Of a stretch of DNA of 64,000 nt, positions 55,002 to 63,407 are shown one piece after another (the first letter of the stretch is position 1; each line of letters opens with the position of its first letter). This DNA is from Polyangium mundeleinium (GTDB lineage Bacteria > Myxococcota_A > Polyangia > Polyangiales > Polyangiaceae), in contig NZ_JAQNDO010000001.1 in the NCBI RefSeq assembly GCF_028369105.1, positions 5,734,501 to 5,798,500 of the forward strand, given 5' to 3'. A program made the translations under genes and the position numbers. The notes beneath the pieces are model-generated. The model made no database searches. It was given only the letters and a program-made list of their open reading frames with translations, and was not told the origin of the DNA.

Positions 55002-55104
55002 GATGAGCTGCGCGGAGCGCAGTTCATCGAGCCTGGGTCCAGCCCCTGGCTGGTCCGGGTGCAGGGGCGGACAGCCCCTGCTGGGGCCTGGGGCAAAGCC
55101 CCAG
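55002..55104 (-). repeat. structured intergenic element, copy D
   Basis: Reverse orientation, immediately 3' of the minus-strand DoxX-like gene. Tail GATGAGCTGCGC/GCGCAGTTCATC with one G-T pair (55002-55028), h3 CCAGCC/GGCTGG (55039-55053), h2 GCAGGGG/CCCCTGC with loop CGGACAG (55061-55081), h1 CTGGGGC/GCCCCAG with loop AAA (55088-55104). Confidence 0.8.
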
Positions 55105-55113
55105 CTCCGCGCT

Positions 55114-55524
55114 TCAATCAGCTTTTTTCGTAGGCGACGCGAATGCGGCTCGGATGACGTCGGGCCGGCGCAGGCCGTAGCCTACCCACGCGAGGACGCC
55201 CATGAGGGGGGGCATGAACCATGGGTCGCTGACGCGGACGTGGATGGCTGTGGCGCCGCCGAGGTAGGCAGCGATGAGGATGGCTCCGACGAAGGCTGTG
55301 CGTGGGATGAGGAACAGGACGACGCAGGCGATCTCGACGATGCCGATGGCGGGGTACTTTTCGATGGGGAGCCCGAGGTGCTGTGCTGTTTCGAGGACGC
55401 CTGGGGGCGGCGGTTGAATGAATTTGCCTGCTGCGCTGACGCCGCCCATGAAGAGGGCGACGAGCCCGGAGAGCGCCCATCCGGCGATTGTGAGCTTGCG
55501 TGAACCTGCGGAGGTTTCGGCCAT
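55114..55524 (-). CDS. DoxX-like membrane protein
   Basis: This 136-aa protein has four hydrophobic helices (LTIAGWALSGLVALFMGGVS, YPAIGIVEIACVVLFLIP, AFVGAILIAAYLGGATAIHV, PPLMGVLAWVGYGL) and the layout of the DoxX family. Its members are small inner-membrane proteins of uncertain redox or thiol-related role. The lysine-rich tail SPTKKAD is cytoplasmic. It is convergent with the propeller gene across elements C and D. Confidence 0.75.
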   Translation of the reverse strand: MAETSAGSRKLTIAGWALSGLVALFMGGVSAAGKFIQPPPPGVLETAQHLGLPIEKYPAIGIVEIACVVLFLIPRTAFVGAILIAAYLGGATAIHVRVSDPWFMPPLMGVLAWVGYGLRRPDVIRAAFASPTKKAD

Positions 55525-55963
55525 GGCGCGGATGGAAGGTCCGAACGTGCGCTCGCGTCAAGGTGGAAGCTTGCCCCGTTCCGGCGCTCCGGCGCACGCG
55601 AAGATGGGGGCGGCGGCATCGGATGCTTTGCCCGTGCTCGTGGAGGATTGCGCCCTTCATGGGCGGTGCCTGCGGGCCTGCGAGGGCTGACGCTCGAGCC
55701 TGCGCCACGAGCACAAGGCTCCGTTCGCGTGCGGGCCGTGTTCCGTGCGGAAAAACACCTCTTCACGAGGTAGCCGTTACGTTGCGGGACAGCGAGAGCG
55801 GAACGTCGGGGGTGCGTCGGTGCGAACCCCGCCGGCAAACCCTGGGTCGTACATCGGTCGTTCTCTTCGAGGGCTGGCGGGTATTTCTTGACGCCGCCGA
55901 AAAACTCCCTGCCTATGGGAGTGCAAATTTACGATTCCCCCCTTTCTTTCAAAGAGGTGGACG
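55525..55963. other. divergent intergenic region before the Cys-rich lipoprotein
   Basis: No gene is supported in these 439 bases. The part next to the plus-strand GTG contains a possible promoter (55888-55916) and an AGAGGTGG ribosome-binding-like stretch. The composition becomes less GC-rich towards 55900-55960, as expected for a promoter. Confidence 0.5.
55888..55916 (+). promoter_or_regulatory. putative promoter of the Cys-rich surface lipoprotein
   Basis: TTGACG (55888-55893) is followed after 17 bases by GCCTAT (55911-55916), in an AT-richer patch about 50 bases before the GTG start. The -35 is one base from consensus; the -10 is weak. Confidence 0.3.
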
Positions 55964-58900
55964 GTGAGGAGAAACGGTAGACTCAATTCCTCGGTGACGA
56001 GGTTTCTGGCATCGCTGGCTACGGCTGCGGTGCTCACCGCGGGCCTGGGGTCGCTCTCCGGCTGCTCCGACGGAGACCCGCAAGGTACGGGCGGCCGGGC
56101 AGGCGCCGGCGGCAGCAACCAGGGCGGCGGCGGCAGCAACCAGGGCGGCGGCGGCAGCGGCAACCAGGGCGGCGGCGGCAGCAACCAGGGCGGCGGCAGC
56201 AACCAGGGCGGCGGCGGCACGGGCGGCCAGGGCGGCAGCACCAACGAGTGCACGGCGCCCGAGGATTGCCCCGGGACCGACACCGACTGTGCGACCCGCA
56301 CCTGCGACGAGGGCGTCTGCGGGGTCGCTTACGCGGCCCAGGGCACGGCGACGACCGATCAGTCGGCCGGCGACTGCAAGCAGAGCGTGTGCGACGGCAT
56401 GGGAGAGGTCACGAGCGTCGCGGATGCGACCGACGTGCTCGACGACGAGAACCCCTGCACCGCGGACCTCTGCGACGGCGACGCGCCCATCAACACCAAC
56501 ATGACGGCGGGCGCGACCTGCAGCGTCGGCGTCGGCAAGGTGTGCGATGGCGAGGGCGCGTGCGTCGAGTGCATCCAAGCGGCCGACTGCGCGAGCAACG
56601 TCTGCGTGTCGAACGCGTGCGTGGCGGCCACGTGCATGGACACCGTGAAGAACGGGAGCGAGACCGACATCGATTGCGGCGGTCCGGACTGCACGCCCTG
56701 CAATGACGCGTCCCCCTGCATCCTTCCGTCGGACTGCAAGAGCGGCGTGTGCACGGGTGGCCTCTGCGTGCCGCCGGCCTGCACCGACACCCTGAAGAAC
56801 GGCGAGGAGACCGACGTCGACTGCGGCGGCCCGACCTGCTCGCCCTGCGGCCCCGAGAAGGGCTGCACGGTCGACGGCGACTGCGTGGGCGGCACCTGCT
56901 CGGGCTCGGTCTGCGTGCCGACGTGCACCGACGGCGTGAAGAACGCGAACGAGACCGACGCCGACTGCGGCGGGCCGCTCTGCGAGAAGTGCGAGGACAC
57001 GAAGACCTGCTCGGTCGGCTCGGATTGCACGAGCGACGTCTGCAAGAACGGCGTCTGCGCGGCGCCGGCCTGCAACGACGGCGTGGTGAACGGCACCGAG
57101 ACCGGCCTCGACTGCGGCGGCCCGGCGTGCAGCCCCTGCAACGATGGCCTCCCTTGCACCGGCAACGCCGACTGCACGAGCAAGGTCTGCACCGGCAACG
57201 TCTGCCAGGCGCCCGTGTGCGGTGACGGCGTGGTGAACGGCACCGAGCAGTGCGACGACGCGAACCAGGACAACACCGACGGCTGCGTCGCGGGCTGCAA
57301 GAACGCGACCTGCGGCGACATGTTCGTGCAGGCCGGCGTCGAGACGTGCGACGACGGCAACCAGGACAACACCGACGGCTGCGTCGCGGGCTGCCACGTG
57401 GCGGCCTGCGGCGATGGCTACAAGCAGGCGGGCGTCGAGCAGTGCGACGACGCCAACCAGGCGGCCGGCGACTGCTGCGCCGCGAACTGCTCGATCGAGG
57501 CCGGCTGCGAGATCGAGCCGAACAACACCTGCGCCACGGCGCCGCCGCCGGTCACGGTTCCGACGACCATCCAGGGATCGATCAGGCCGGTCGGCGATCA
57601 GGACTTCATCACCTTCACCGTGCCCGCGACGGCGGACCTCAAGATCGAGACGTTCGACGGTACGGTGGGCACCTGCGCCAGCATCGACACGGTCATCGAG
57701 CTGCGTGGTACGAACTGCACCACGGTGCTCGCCACGGACGACGAGAGCGGCATCGCCAGCTGCTCGAAGCTCGACTCGACGGTCAACACGCCCCTCCGGC
57801 GCATGGCCCCGGGTACGTATTACGTGCGCGTCGAGGACTACCAGAACAACGGCCAGATTCCGAGCTACCTCGTGCAGATCTCGTTCAACGCGCTCTGCGG
57901 CGACGGCGTGAAGCAAGGCTCGGAGCAATGCGACGACGGCAACCTGGCGAGCGGCGACGGTTGCGCCTCGAACTGCGTGATCGAAGGCAAGCCCGAGGTG
58001 GAGCCGAACGACACCTGCGCCGCGGCGACCGGCCCGTTCCCGGTGCCCCTCGGCGCCGAAGGTCTGCTCCTCAGCGGTGCGATCACGCCGATCGGCGACG
58101 ACGACTGGTACGCCTTCACGCTGCCGGGCACGGCCGACGTGTGGATCGAGACGTTCGACACGAACGGCCCCGGCACCTGCACGTCGTCGGTCGACACGGT
58201 GATCCAGCTCTACTCCGACTGCGCGACGCCGGTCGGCCCGGAGCAGGACCAGGGCGGGATCACCAACTGCTCGCGGATCAACCCGGCCATCAACACCTAC
58301 GCGCGCAGGCTCCCCGCGGGGACCTACCGCGTGCGGGTGATCGACTACCTCGATAACAGCACCATCCCCGCCTACAAGCTGCAGGTGAAGATCACGGCGC
58401 TCTGCGGCAACGGCATCAAGGAGGGCACCGAGGAGTGCGACGGCGGCGCGAGCTGCACCGCGACCTGCGACCTGCTCCGGGAGGTGATCTGCAACGACGG
58501 CATCGACGACGACAACGACGGGAGCATCGACTGCGCCGACTCCGAATGCGCATTCGGCTGCGGCCTCGCCACCCCTTGCGCCGCGGGGGAGACGCTGGCG
58601 GTCTACAACTCGAAGGACACGCCCATGACCATCCCGGACTGGGACTTCACGTCGAGCACGATCCACGCGAACGTCGCGGGGACCGTCCACCGCGCGGCGG
58701 TGCGGCTGAACGTCTCGCACATCTGGATCGAGGACGTGGACGTCGAGCTCATGTCGCCGGCGGGCACGACCATCGACCTGACCAGCGACAACGGCGGGCA
58801 GGGCGACAACTACGTGAACACGGTCCTCGACGACACCTGCGCGACGCCCATCACCTCCGGGACGGCGCCCTTCACCGCGTGCTACGCACCCGAGGCGCCG

Positions 58901-59020
58901 CTCGCCACGTTCAACGGGCAAGCGTCCGCCGGGGCGTGGAAGCTCGTCGTCAGCGACGACGAGGAGGAAATCGGAGGCACGCTGAACAACTGGTCGCTCG
59001 CGATCTGCGTGGCGCCCTGA
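55964..59020 (+). CDS. Cys-rich PPC and P-domain surface lipoprotein
   Basis: This 1018-aa protein starts at GTG with a lipoprotein signal ending GLGSLSGC (Cys34). A Gly-rich GGGGSNQ repeat linker (~48-90) follows. Cys-rich modules come next: units of VKNGSETDIDCGGPDCTPC at ~225-395, then DUF4215-type units CGDGVVNGTEQCDDANQDNT. Two PPC-like beta domains lie at ~520-640 and ~690-810 (GDQDFITFTVPATADL, GDDDWYAFTLPGTADV), and the C-terminal P-domain of proprotein convertases (~880-1018; IWIEDVDVELMSPAG, GAWKLVVSDDEEEIGGTLNN). These are carbohydrate/adhesion or enzyme-accessory modules; no protease core is present, so it is probably a surface adhesin or matrix protein. Confidence 0.85.
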   Translation: MRRNGRLNSSVTRFLASLATAAVLTAGLGSLSGCSDGDPQGTGGRAGAGGSNQGGGGSNQGGGGSGNQGGGGSNQGGGSNQGGGGTGGQGGSTNECTAPEDCPGTDTDCATRTCDEGVCGVAYAAQGTATTDQSAGDCKQSVCDGMGEVTSVADATDVLDDENPCTADLCDGDAPINTNMTAGATCSVGVGKVCDGEGACVECIQAADCASNVCVSNACVAATCMDTVKNGSETDIDCGGPDCTPCNDASPCILPSDCKSGVCTGGLCVPPACTDTLKNGEETDVDCGGPTCSPCGPEKGCTVDGDCVGGTCSGSVCVPTCTDGVKNANETDADCGGPLCEKCEDTKTCSVGSDCTSDVCKNGVCAAPACNDGVVNGTETGLDCGGPACSPCNDGLPCTGNADCTSKVCTGNVCQAPVCGDGVVNGTEQCDDANQDNTDGCVAGCKNATCGDMFVQAGVETCDDGNQDNTDGCVAGCHVAACGDGYKQAGVEQCDDANQAAGDCCAANCSIEAGCEIEPNNTCATAPPPVTVPTTIQGSIRPVGDQDFITFTVPATADLKIETFDGTVGTCASIDTVIELRGTNCTTVLATDDESGIASCSKLDSTVNTPLRRMAPGTYYVRVEDYQNNGQIPSYLVQISFNALCGDGVKQGSEQCDDGNLASGDGCASNCVIEGKPEVEPNDTCAAATGPFPVPLGAEGLLLSGAITPIGDDDWYAFTLPGTADVWIETFDTNGPGTCTSSVDTVIQLYSDCATPVGPEQDQGGITNCSRINPAINTYARRLPAGTYRVRVIDYLDNSTIPAYKLQVKITALCGNGIKEGTEECDGGASCTATCDLLREVICNDGIDDDNDGSIDCADSECAFGCGLATPCAAGETLAVYNSKDTPMTIPDWDFTSSTIHANVAGTVHRAAVRLNVSHIWIEDVDVELMSPAGTTIDLTSDNGGQGDNYVNTVLDDTCATPITSGTAPFTACYAPEAPLATFNGQASAGAWKLVVSDDEEEIGGTLNNWSLAICVAP
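56110..56245 (+). repeat. Gly/Ser/Asn/Gln linker repeat inside the surface lipoprotein gene
   Basis: Five to six imperfect 18-24-base units of GGCGGCGGCAGCAACCAG encode GGGGSNQ-like repeats between the lipid anchor and the Cys-rich region. Copy number is likely to vary by slippage, changing the tether length but not the frame. Confidence 0.8.
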
Positions 59021-59050
59021 CGCGCTGACGAGCTGACCCTCCCACCCAAG

Positions 59051-59095
59051 AAGGCCGCGCGGCGCCTCGATTCTGCAGGCGCTGCGCGGCCTTTT
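59051..59095 (+). terminator. intrinsic terminator of the surface lipoprotein gene
   Basis: The stem AAGGCCGCGC/GCGCGGCCTT extends through GCGCCT/AGGCGC (one mismatch bulge) around loop CGATTCTGC, followed by TT. It lies 30 bases after the stop of the plus-strand lipoprotein gene and 63 bases from the end of the convergent S24 gene, so it may serve both. Confidence 0.75.
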
Positions 59096-59157
59096 CCCAT
59101 GCAGCACGTTCGAAGCGCATGCCGCCAAAGCCCCGGAGGCGTAGGGCGGCGGATCGC

Positions 59158-60963
59158 TCAATCCTTCGCGGCGAACGCCTCCTTCACGAGCAGAAGGGCC
59201 CAGCCCGTATCGATGTATCGCGTCGATCCCTTCGGCGTGCCCTCGAGATACCGTAACCGGTGAACCAGCTCCTCCTGGAGCAGGCGCGGCTCCTCGTTCA
59301 CCTCGGAGAGCGCCGATACGACCCAGCCGATATCCGTGATCGACACGGTTCGTTCCTCGAATCCACCGGGCCCGCCGTCGATACGCAGACCCCCTCGCTT
59401 GGCAGGCCCGACGATCCGGAAGCGCTTTCCTTCCCGCTCGACGATGGCTCCGGCTCCCTTCTTGCGGAGCAGATCCTCGACGAGACGACGGGCCCGCTCC
59501 TCGATGGATCGGGGGAGCGTGCGAGATGCCTCGCGACCTTCGCCGAGCACACGAAACGTGTGAAAGTCGATTCCCGTGCACGCCCATGAGCCATCGTCCT
59601 CCAAGAAGCGGGCGACACCTGCATAACGCCATGGCTCCGAGCCGCCCGTTCGCGTTAGCACGAACGCGGTTTCGCCGGGCCGAGGCTCGATGCCGGGGAA
59701 TCGGATCCGATCCGGTGCGAGGAGCCTGCCTTTCTCTTCAAGGAGCAGGAACAGATGCCCGTCGATTCGCCCGGTTCGCGGAGGCTCCGAGAGGCCAAAG
59801 GACGCCGCGAGTTTTGGGTCCTCGATGATCGCGCCGACCTCGGGCCCGAGGGATTCGGGCTTCACCACCTCGACGAGTGTGGCGATGGGCACGGCTCCCG
59901 CCGTCGCGTGGATCGAAGCGTGCGCCGGGTTTTCCGCGCGCAAGATCCACCGCTTGTCCTCCTGGACGAGACGCTTGATCAGATACGCCGCGCCGAGATG
60001 AGAATCCGGTACCTCGACCAGGGCGATCTTGCCCTCGATGGCTTCGCGGGACGCGCTCCGTGCAAATCGCATCACGAGCCAATCACCGTCTCGGATGGGC
60101 TCCTTGCCGCCGTGCATGGAATCGCCCGTCGCGCGCACGGCGAACCATCCCTCCCCGCGCGCCTTCGTTGGCAGGCGGACCTGCTCCCCCTCGGGCGCGA
60201 GCGCGATCGGATCCCGCCTCGATCCTGCGGCCGCGCGGAGCGTGGGGAATGCAACGAGATGACCACGAAGGGCCTCGGCTTGCGGCTCGTCCGGTTCCAC
60301 CCACAGGGAGCCTCCGGGGGAACGAAAGAATCGTACCCGGAAATTCGTCGCGGCCTCTCCTGCGGCAATGCCGAACCAGCGCCGCAGGAGATCCGGCAGC
60401 TCGTTCTTGTGCGAACCCACGGGACGGGCGACGATGCAATACTCCTTCATGAAGCGGAAGAGCCACAGGGTGCCGTCCGGGAGGCGTACGCTCGTTTCGT
60501 CGCGAGGGATCTCTCCTCGACCTTTCTGCGTAGGTAGCTTCAGAATGGGGTTCCCCTGCGTGTTCCGGAGGACCTTTGCGGAGAACGACACGCCGGCGAC
60601 GTTTTCGGTTTGCCTCGCGCGGTACATCGCGAGCCGGTAGTCGACGAGCTCGCGCACCATCGACGAAAGCGCCTTTTCGCCGCCGGGGGGGCAGGGGATG
60701 CGTGAGACGAAGCGATCGCCTTCCAGCGCGAAGAAGCGCTTGCCGGGCCCGCTCGTCCATGCGGCGATCGGGTTGATCCGCCAGTATGCGGTGAACCGGC
60801 GCATGTCTGGGGCATGCACATCCGGGAAATCGGTCACGCCTTCCAGATCTCGCAAGAGCTCGGGGGACCGAGCCATGATGGCGTGACTCCGTTGCGCGAG
60901 CTCCGGGACGCCGAGCCCCTCTTGCAGCGCATCGGCCTCGAGCCATGCCTCCAGGGTCACCAT
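59158..60963 (-). CDS. S24/LexA-like peptidase domain protein, helicase partner
   Basis: This 601-aa protein has an N-terminal region of unknown fold (1-~240; DMRRFTAYWRINPIAAWTSG is likely a conserved helix). A LexA/UmuD-type S24 domain follows: possible self-cleavage site A246-G247 in LRAAAGSRR, catalytic Ser282 in ATGDSMHG and Lys330 in YLIKRL. The Gly247-Ser282 spacing of 35 equals that of UmuD, and Ser to Lys is longer than usual (48). About 200 C-terminal residues are helix-rich. Its ATG overlaps the stop of the HIT-PLD-helicase gene by 7 bases (ATGGTGA), so the two proteins are made together. The role is inferred as a damage- or stress-responsive switch for that enzyme. Confidence 0.72.
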   Translation of the reverse strand: MVTLEAWLEADALQEGLGVPELAQRSHAIMARSPELLRDLEGVTDFPDVHAPDMRRFTAYWRINPIAAWTSGPGKRFFALEGDRFVSRIPCPPGGEKALSSMVRELVDYRLAMYRARQTENVAGVSFSAKVLRNTQGNPILKLPTQKGRGEIPRDETSVRLPDGTLWLFRFMKEYCIVARPVGSHKNELPDLLRRWFGIAAGEAATNFRVRFFRSPGGSLWVEPDEPQAEALRGHLVAFPTLRAAAGSRRDPIALAPEGEQVRLPTKARGEGWFAVRATGDSMHGGKEPIRDGDWLVMRFARSASREAIEGKIALVEVPDSHLGAAYLIKRLVQEDKRWILRAENPAHASIHATAGAVPIATLVEVVKPESLGPEVGAIIEDPKLAASFGLSEPPRTGRIDGHLFLLLEEKGRLLAPDRIRFPGIEPRPGETAFVLTRTGGSEPWRYAGVARFLEDDGSWACTGIDFHTFRVLGEGREASRTLPRSIEERARRLVEDLLRKKGAGAIVEREGKRFRIVGPAKRGGLRIDGGPGGFEERTVSITDIGWVVSALSEVNEEPRLLQEELVHRLRYLEGTPKGSTRYIDTGWALLLVKEAFAAKD

Positions 60964-63407
60964 CTTGTCGCACTTGTCATCGCGGTGACCTCGAGCTCCC
61001 GGAGAAACTCGCCTGCCACGTCGAGGACACGTTTCTCCGTCGCGTCGAGGTCGCCCATGGAGGCCACGAAATCGAAAAAGCCTCCGTGCGTGTCGCGCAA
61101 CTTCTTGAGGCTGTACCCCATGCGGTACAGCTCGCCCGCGCGTGGCCTTTGCCCTCGGACCTCGCGCAGCTCGCGGTAGGCCTGCTCCGCCGGGCTTCCC
61201 CCCTGCGGCGGAAGCAACTTTGCCAAAAGATCTTTGGCTTCGAGCTCGAGGTCGATGGTACACCCGGGCGCCATTCTCGCGGCCTGGTTGCCTTCCAGGA
61301 AGTCGCGCAGGTTCGTGGGCTCGGGGCCGAGCGAGATCAGCGTGCGCACGCGCTCCAGGAACACACGATGATTGCCGACGAAATCGAGCACGACGAGCCG
61401 CGTTTTCCCGCTGGCGGAGCGTAGACCTCGGCCGAGCTGCTGGAGGAAAACGACGGGGGATTCCGTGGGACGTAGCATCACGACGCGGTCGATGAGGGGG
61501 ACATCGATCCCTTCGTTGAAGAGATCCACCGTGCAGAGCGCGTCGAACGTCCCGTCGACGAGGGCTTGGATGGCATCCTCGCGCGGCGCCGAGGTCGGGC
61601 CCGAGTGAACGGAGGCTGCGCGGACGCCTTTCTCTTTCAGAAAAGCGCAGGCATGTTCGGCGTGGCGAATCGAGCCGCAGAAGACGAGCGTGCGCTGACC
61701 TGGATGTTCCTGCCAGGCGCGGAACATCCGTTCGAGCCGAGCGTCCGTGTCGATGGCTTCTTCGAGCGCCGAAGGGTCGAAGCGACGATTGCGAAAGGGA
61801 ATGGACCCATAATTCGTGTCGTCCTCGAGCCCGAAGTAGGAGAAGGGCACGAGATGCTTTTGCTGGATCCCCACGCCGAGATCGGCGCGGTAAGCGACGT
61901 GGTCGTCGAAGAGCCCCGCCACGTCGGCTCCGTCGGCCCGCTCCGGGGTCGCGGTGAGGCCGAGGAGAAAACGAGGCCTCAGCCGGTCGATGATGCCGCG
62001 ATAGCTGGGCGCCGTGCCGTGGTGGACCTCGTCGATGATGACGTAGTCGAATCCCTCGGGCGTGAGGCGTGCGAGATGGTCGGGGCGCGAGAGCTTCTGC
62101 ACGGAGGCAAAGACGACCTGGCCCGACAAATCGCTCTTGTCGCCGACGAACCAGCCGAAGCGTGCGTCCGCCATGAGCGATAGCCTCCGGAAGGTTTTCG
62201 CGGCCTGGACGAGCAACTCCTCGCGATGGGCGAGGACGAGCACACGTGGACGCTGATTGTTCTCCACGCTCCACGCGGAGACGTCGAATGCGCCAAGCCA
62301 CGTCTTGCCGAGCCCAGTGGCGAGCACCACGAGCGCCCGTGGATGGCTGCTTTCGCGACTCCGCCGCAACGCCGCGAGGGCTTCGCGTTGAAGTGCGTGC
62401 GGCTCGGGAGGCTTGGGCGGCGGGTCTTCCCGTTCAGGGGAGGAAGAGGGGAGGAGCGCTGGCAATGGGCGAGGAAGCTTCGCATACGTATCGATCCAGG
62501 CGGGAGAAAGCGGCAAGGCCGCATTCCACCAGCGATCGAAGGCGAGGACGATGGCCTGGTATGCGTCCGGATCACGGTCCTTTTCGACCCGCAGATTCCA
62601 CTCGACACCCGAGCCGAGTGCCGGCTGAGAGATGTTGCTGGATCCGACGAACGCCGCCCCGAAGCCGGGGCCGGCGAAACGCCACGACTTCGGGTGAAAC
62701 GACGGGATGCCTTTGGGGAGTTGCGCGATCTCGACGATGCGTGCCTCGAAGGACCCGGAGAGCTCCCTGGCCTCGGCGAGCGTGGCCACCATGCCCATCC
62801 AATCGAGCAACGTTCGGAGCGCCTCGGCGGACGTGATTTGAAGGTAATCGCTGGTGACGAGCCGGACGCGGGCTCCGTGCGCGAGGGCGGCGAAGACGTG
62901 GGCCTCGAGGAGGTCGAGCCCTCGCTCCTGGGTGAAGGCCGCGAGAATGGCGATGTCCGTCGCGCGGCGAAACAGCGGGTCGAGATGGGCGAGGAAAGGA
63001 TCGTCCGTGCCGCCTTGCGCAAGGGGAGAGGAGCGATTCGCGAGATAGTTGCCTTTGCCCGGAATGACATGCCGCACGCCGCCGCGGGGATCGTCGACAT
63101 CGCCGCGATACCGAGGGATGACGTGCACGTGCAGGTGCATGACGGTCTGTCCTGCGGCTTCCCCTGCATTGATGCCGATGTTGTAGCCGTCCGGGGAGAG
63201 CTCCGCGTCGAGCTTGCGCTTGACGTCGTCGACGAGTTCGAAGAGGGCCCTCTGCTCGTCGGGCGTCGCGTCGAACCAGGTCGCGACGAGGCGGCGCGGG
63301 ATGACGAGGGTGTGGCCGTGGCTGACCGGGTAGAGGTCGGCGACCGCAAAGGCGAGGGCGTTGCTCGCGATCCAGGAGGATGAGGGGATCCTGAGGAAGG
63401 GCGACAC
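60957..63407 (-). CDS. HIT-PLD-SF2 helicase fusion protein
   Basis: This 816-aa protein, from a GTG start, joins three enzymatic modules. A HIT domain comes first, with H91-L-H93-V-H95 in MHLHVHVIPRY; the usual CPFC zinc start is SPFL here, so zinc is lost. The phospholipase D-like nuclease domain has H238-P-K240 and SSN at 256-258. The SF2 helicase has Walker A GLGKT (365-369), DEVHH (459-463), TAT (485-487) and motif VI QQLGRGLR, then a helical C-terminus. HIT proteins hydrolyse nucleotide-linked phosphates, and PLD-helicase pairs are common in restriction or repair islands. The start follows the conserved HIT N-terminus. The same mRNA carries the S24 gene. Confidence 0.85.
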   Translation of the reverse strand: MSPFLRIPSSSWIASNALAFAVADLYPVSHGHTLVIPRRLVATWFDATPDEQRALFELVDDVKRKLDAELSPDGYNIGINAGEAAGQTVMHLHVHVIPRYRGDVDDPRGGVRHVIPGKGNYLANRSSPLAQGGTDDPFLAHLDPLFRRATDIAILAAFTQERGLDLLEAHVFAALAHGARVRLVTSDYLQITSAEALRTLLDWMGMVATLAEARELSGSFEARIVEIAQLPKGIPSFHPKSWRFAGPGFGAAFVGSSNISQPALGSGVEWNLRVEKDRDPDAYQAIVLAFDRWWNAALPLSPAWIDTYAKLPRPLPALLPSSSPEREDPPPKPPEPHALQREALAALRRSRESSHPRALVVLATGLGKTWLGAFDVSAWSVENNQRPRVLVLAHREELLVQAAKTFRRLSLMADARFGWFVGDKSDLSGQVVFASVQKLSRPDHLARLTPEGFDYVIIDEVHHGTAPSYRGIIDRLRPRFLLGLTATPERADGADVAGLFDDHVAYRADLGVGIQQKHLVPFSYFGLEDDTNYGSIPFRNRRFDPSALEEAIDTDARLERMFRAWQEHPGQRTLVFCGSIRHAEHACAFLKEKGVRAASVHSGPTSAPREDAIQALVDGTFDALCTVDLFNEGIDVPLIDRVVMLRPTESPVVFLQQLGRGLRSASGKTRLVVLDFVGNHRVFLERVRTLISLGPEPTNLRDFLEGNQAARMAPGCTIDLELEAKDLLAKLLPPQGGSPAEQAYRELREVRGQRPRAGELYRMGYSLKKLRDTHGGFFDFVASMGDLDATEKRVLDVAGEFLRELEVTAMTSATRW

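Noticed and set aside
55949-59632. 1227-codon minus-strand open frame with Val/Ala/Asp-rich repeats
   Set aside because: Antisense to the Cys-rich surface lipoprotein; the regular pattern reflects the repeated Cys/Gly codons on the plus strand.
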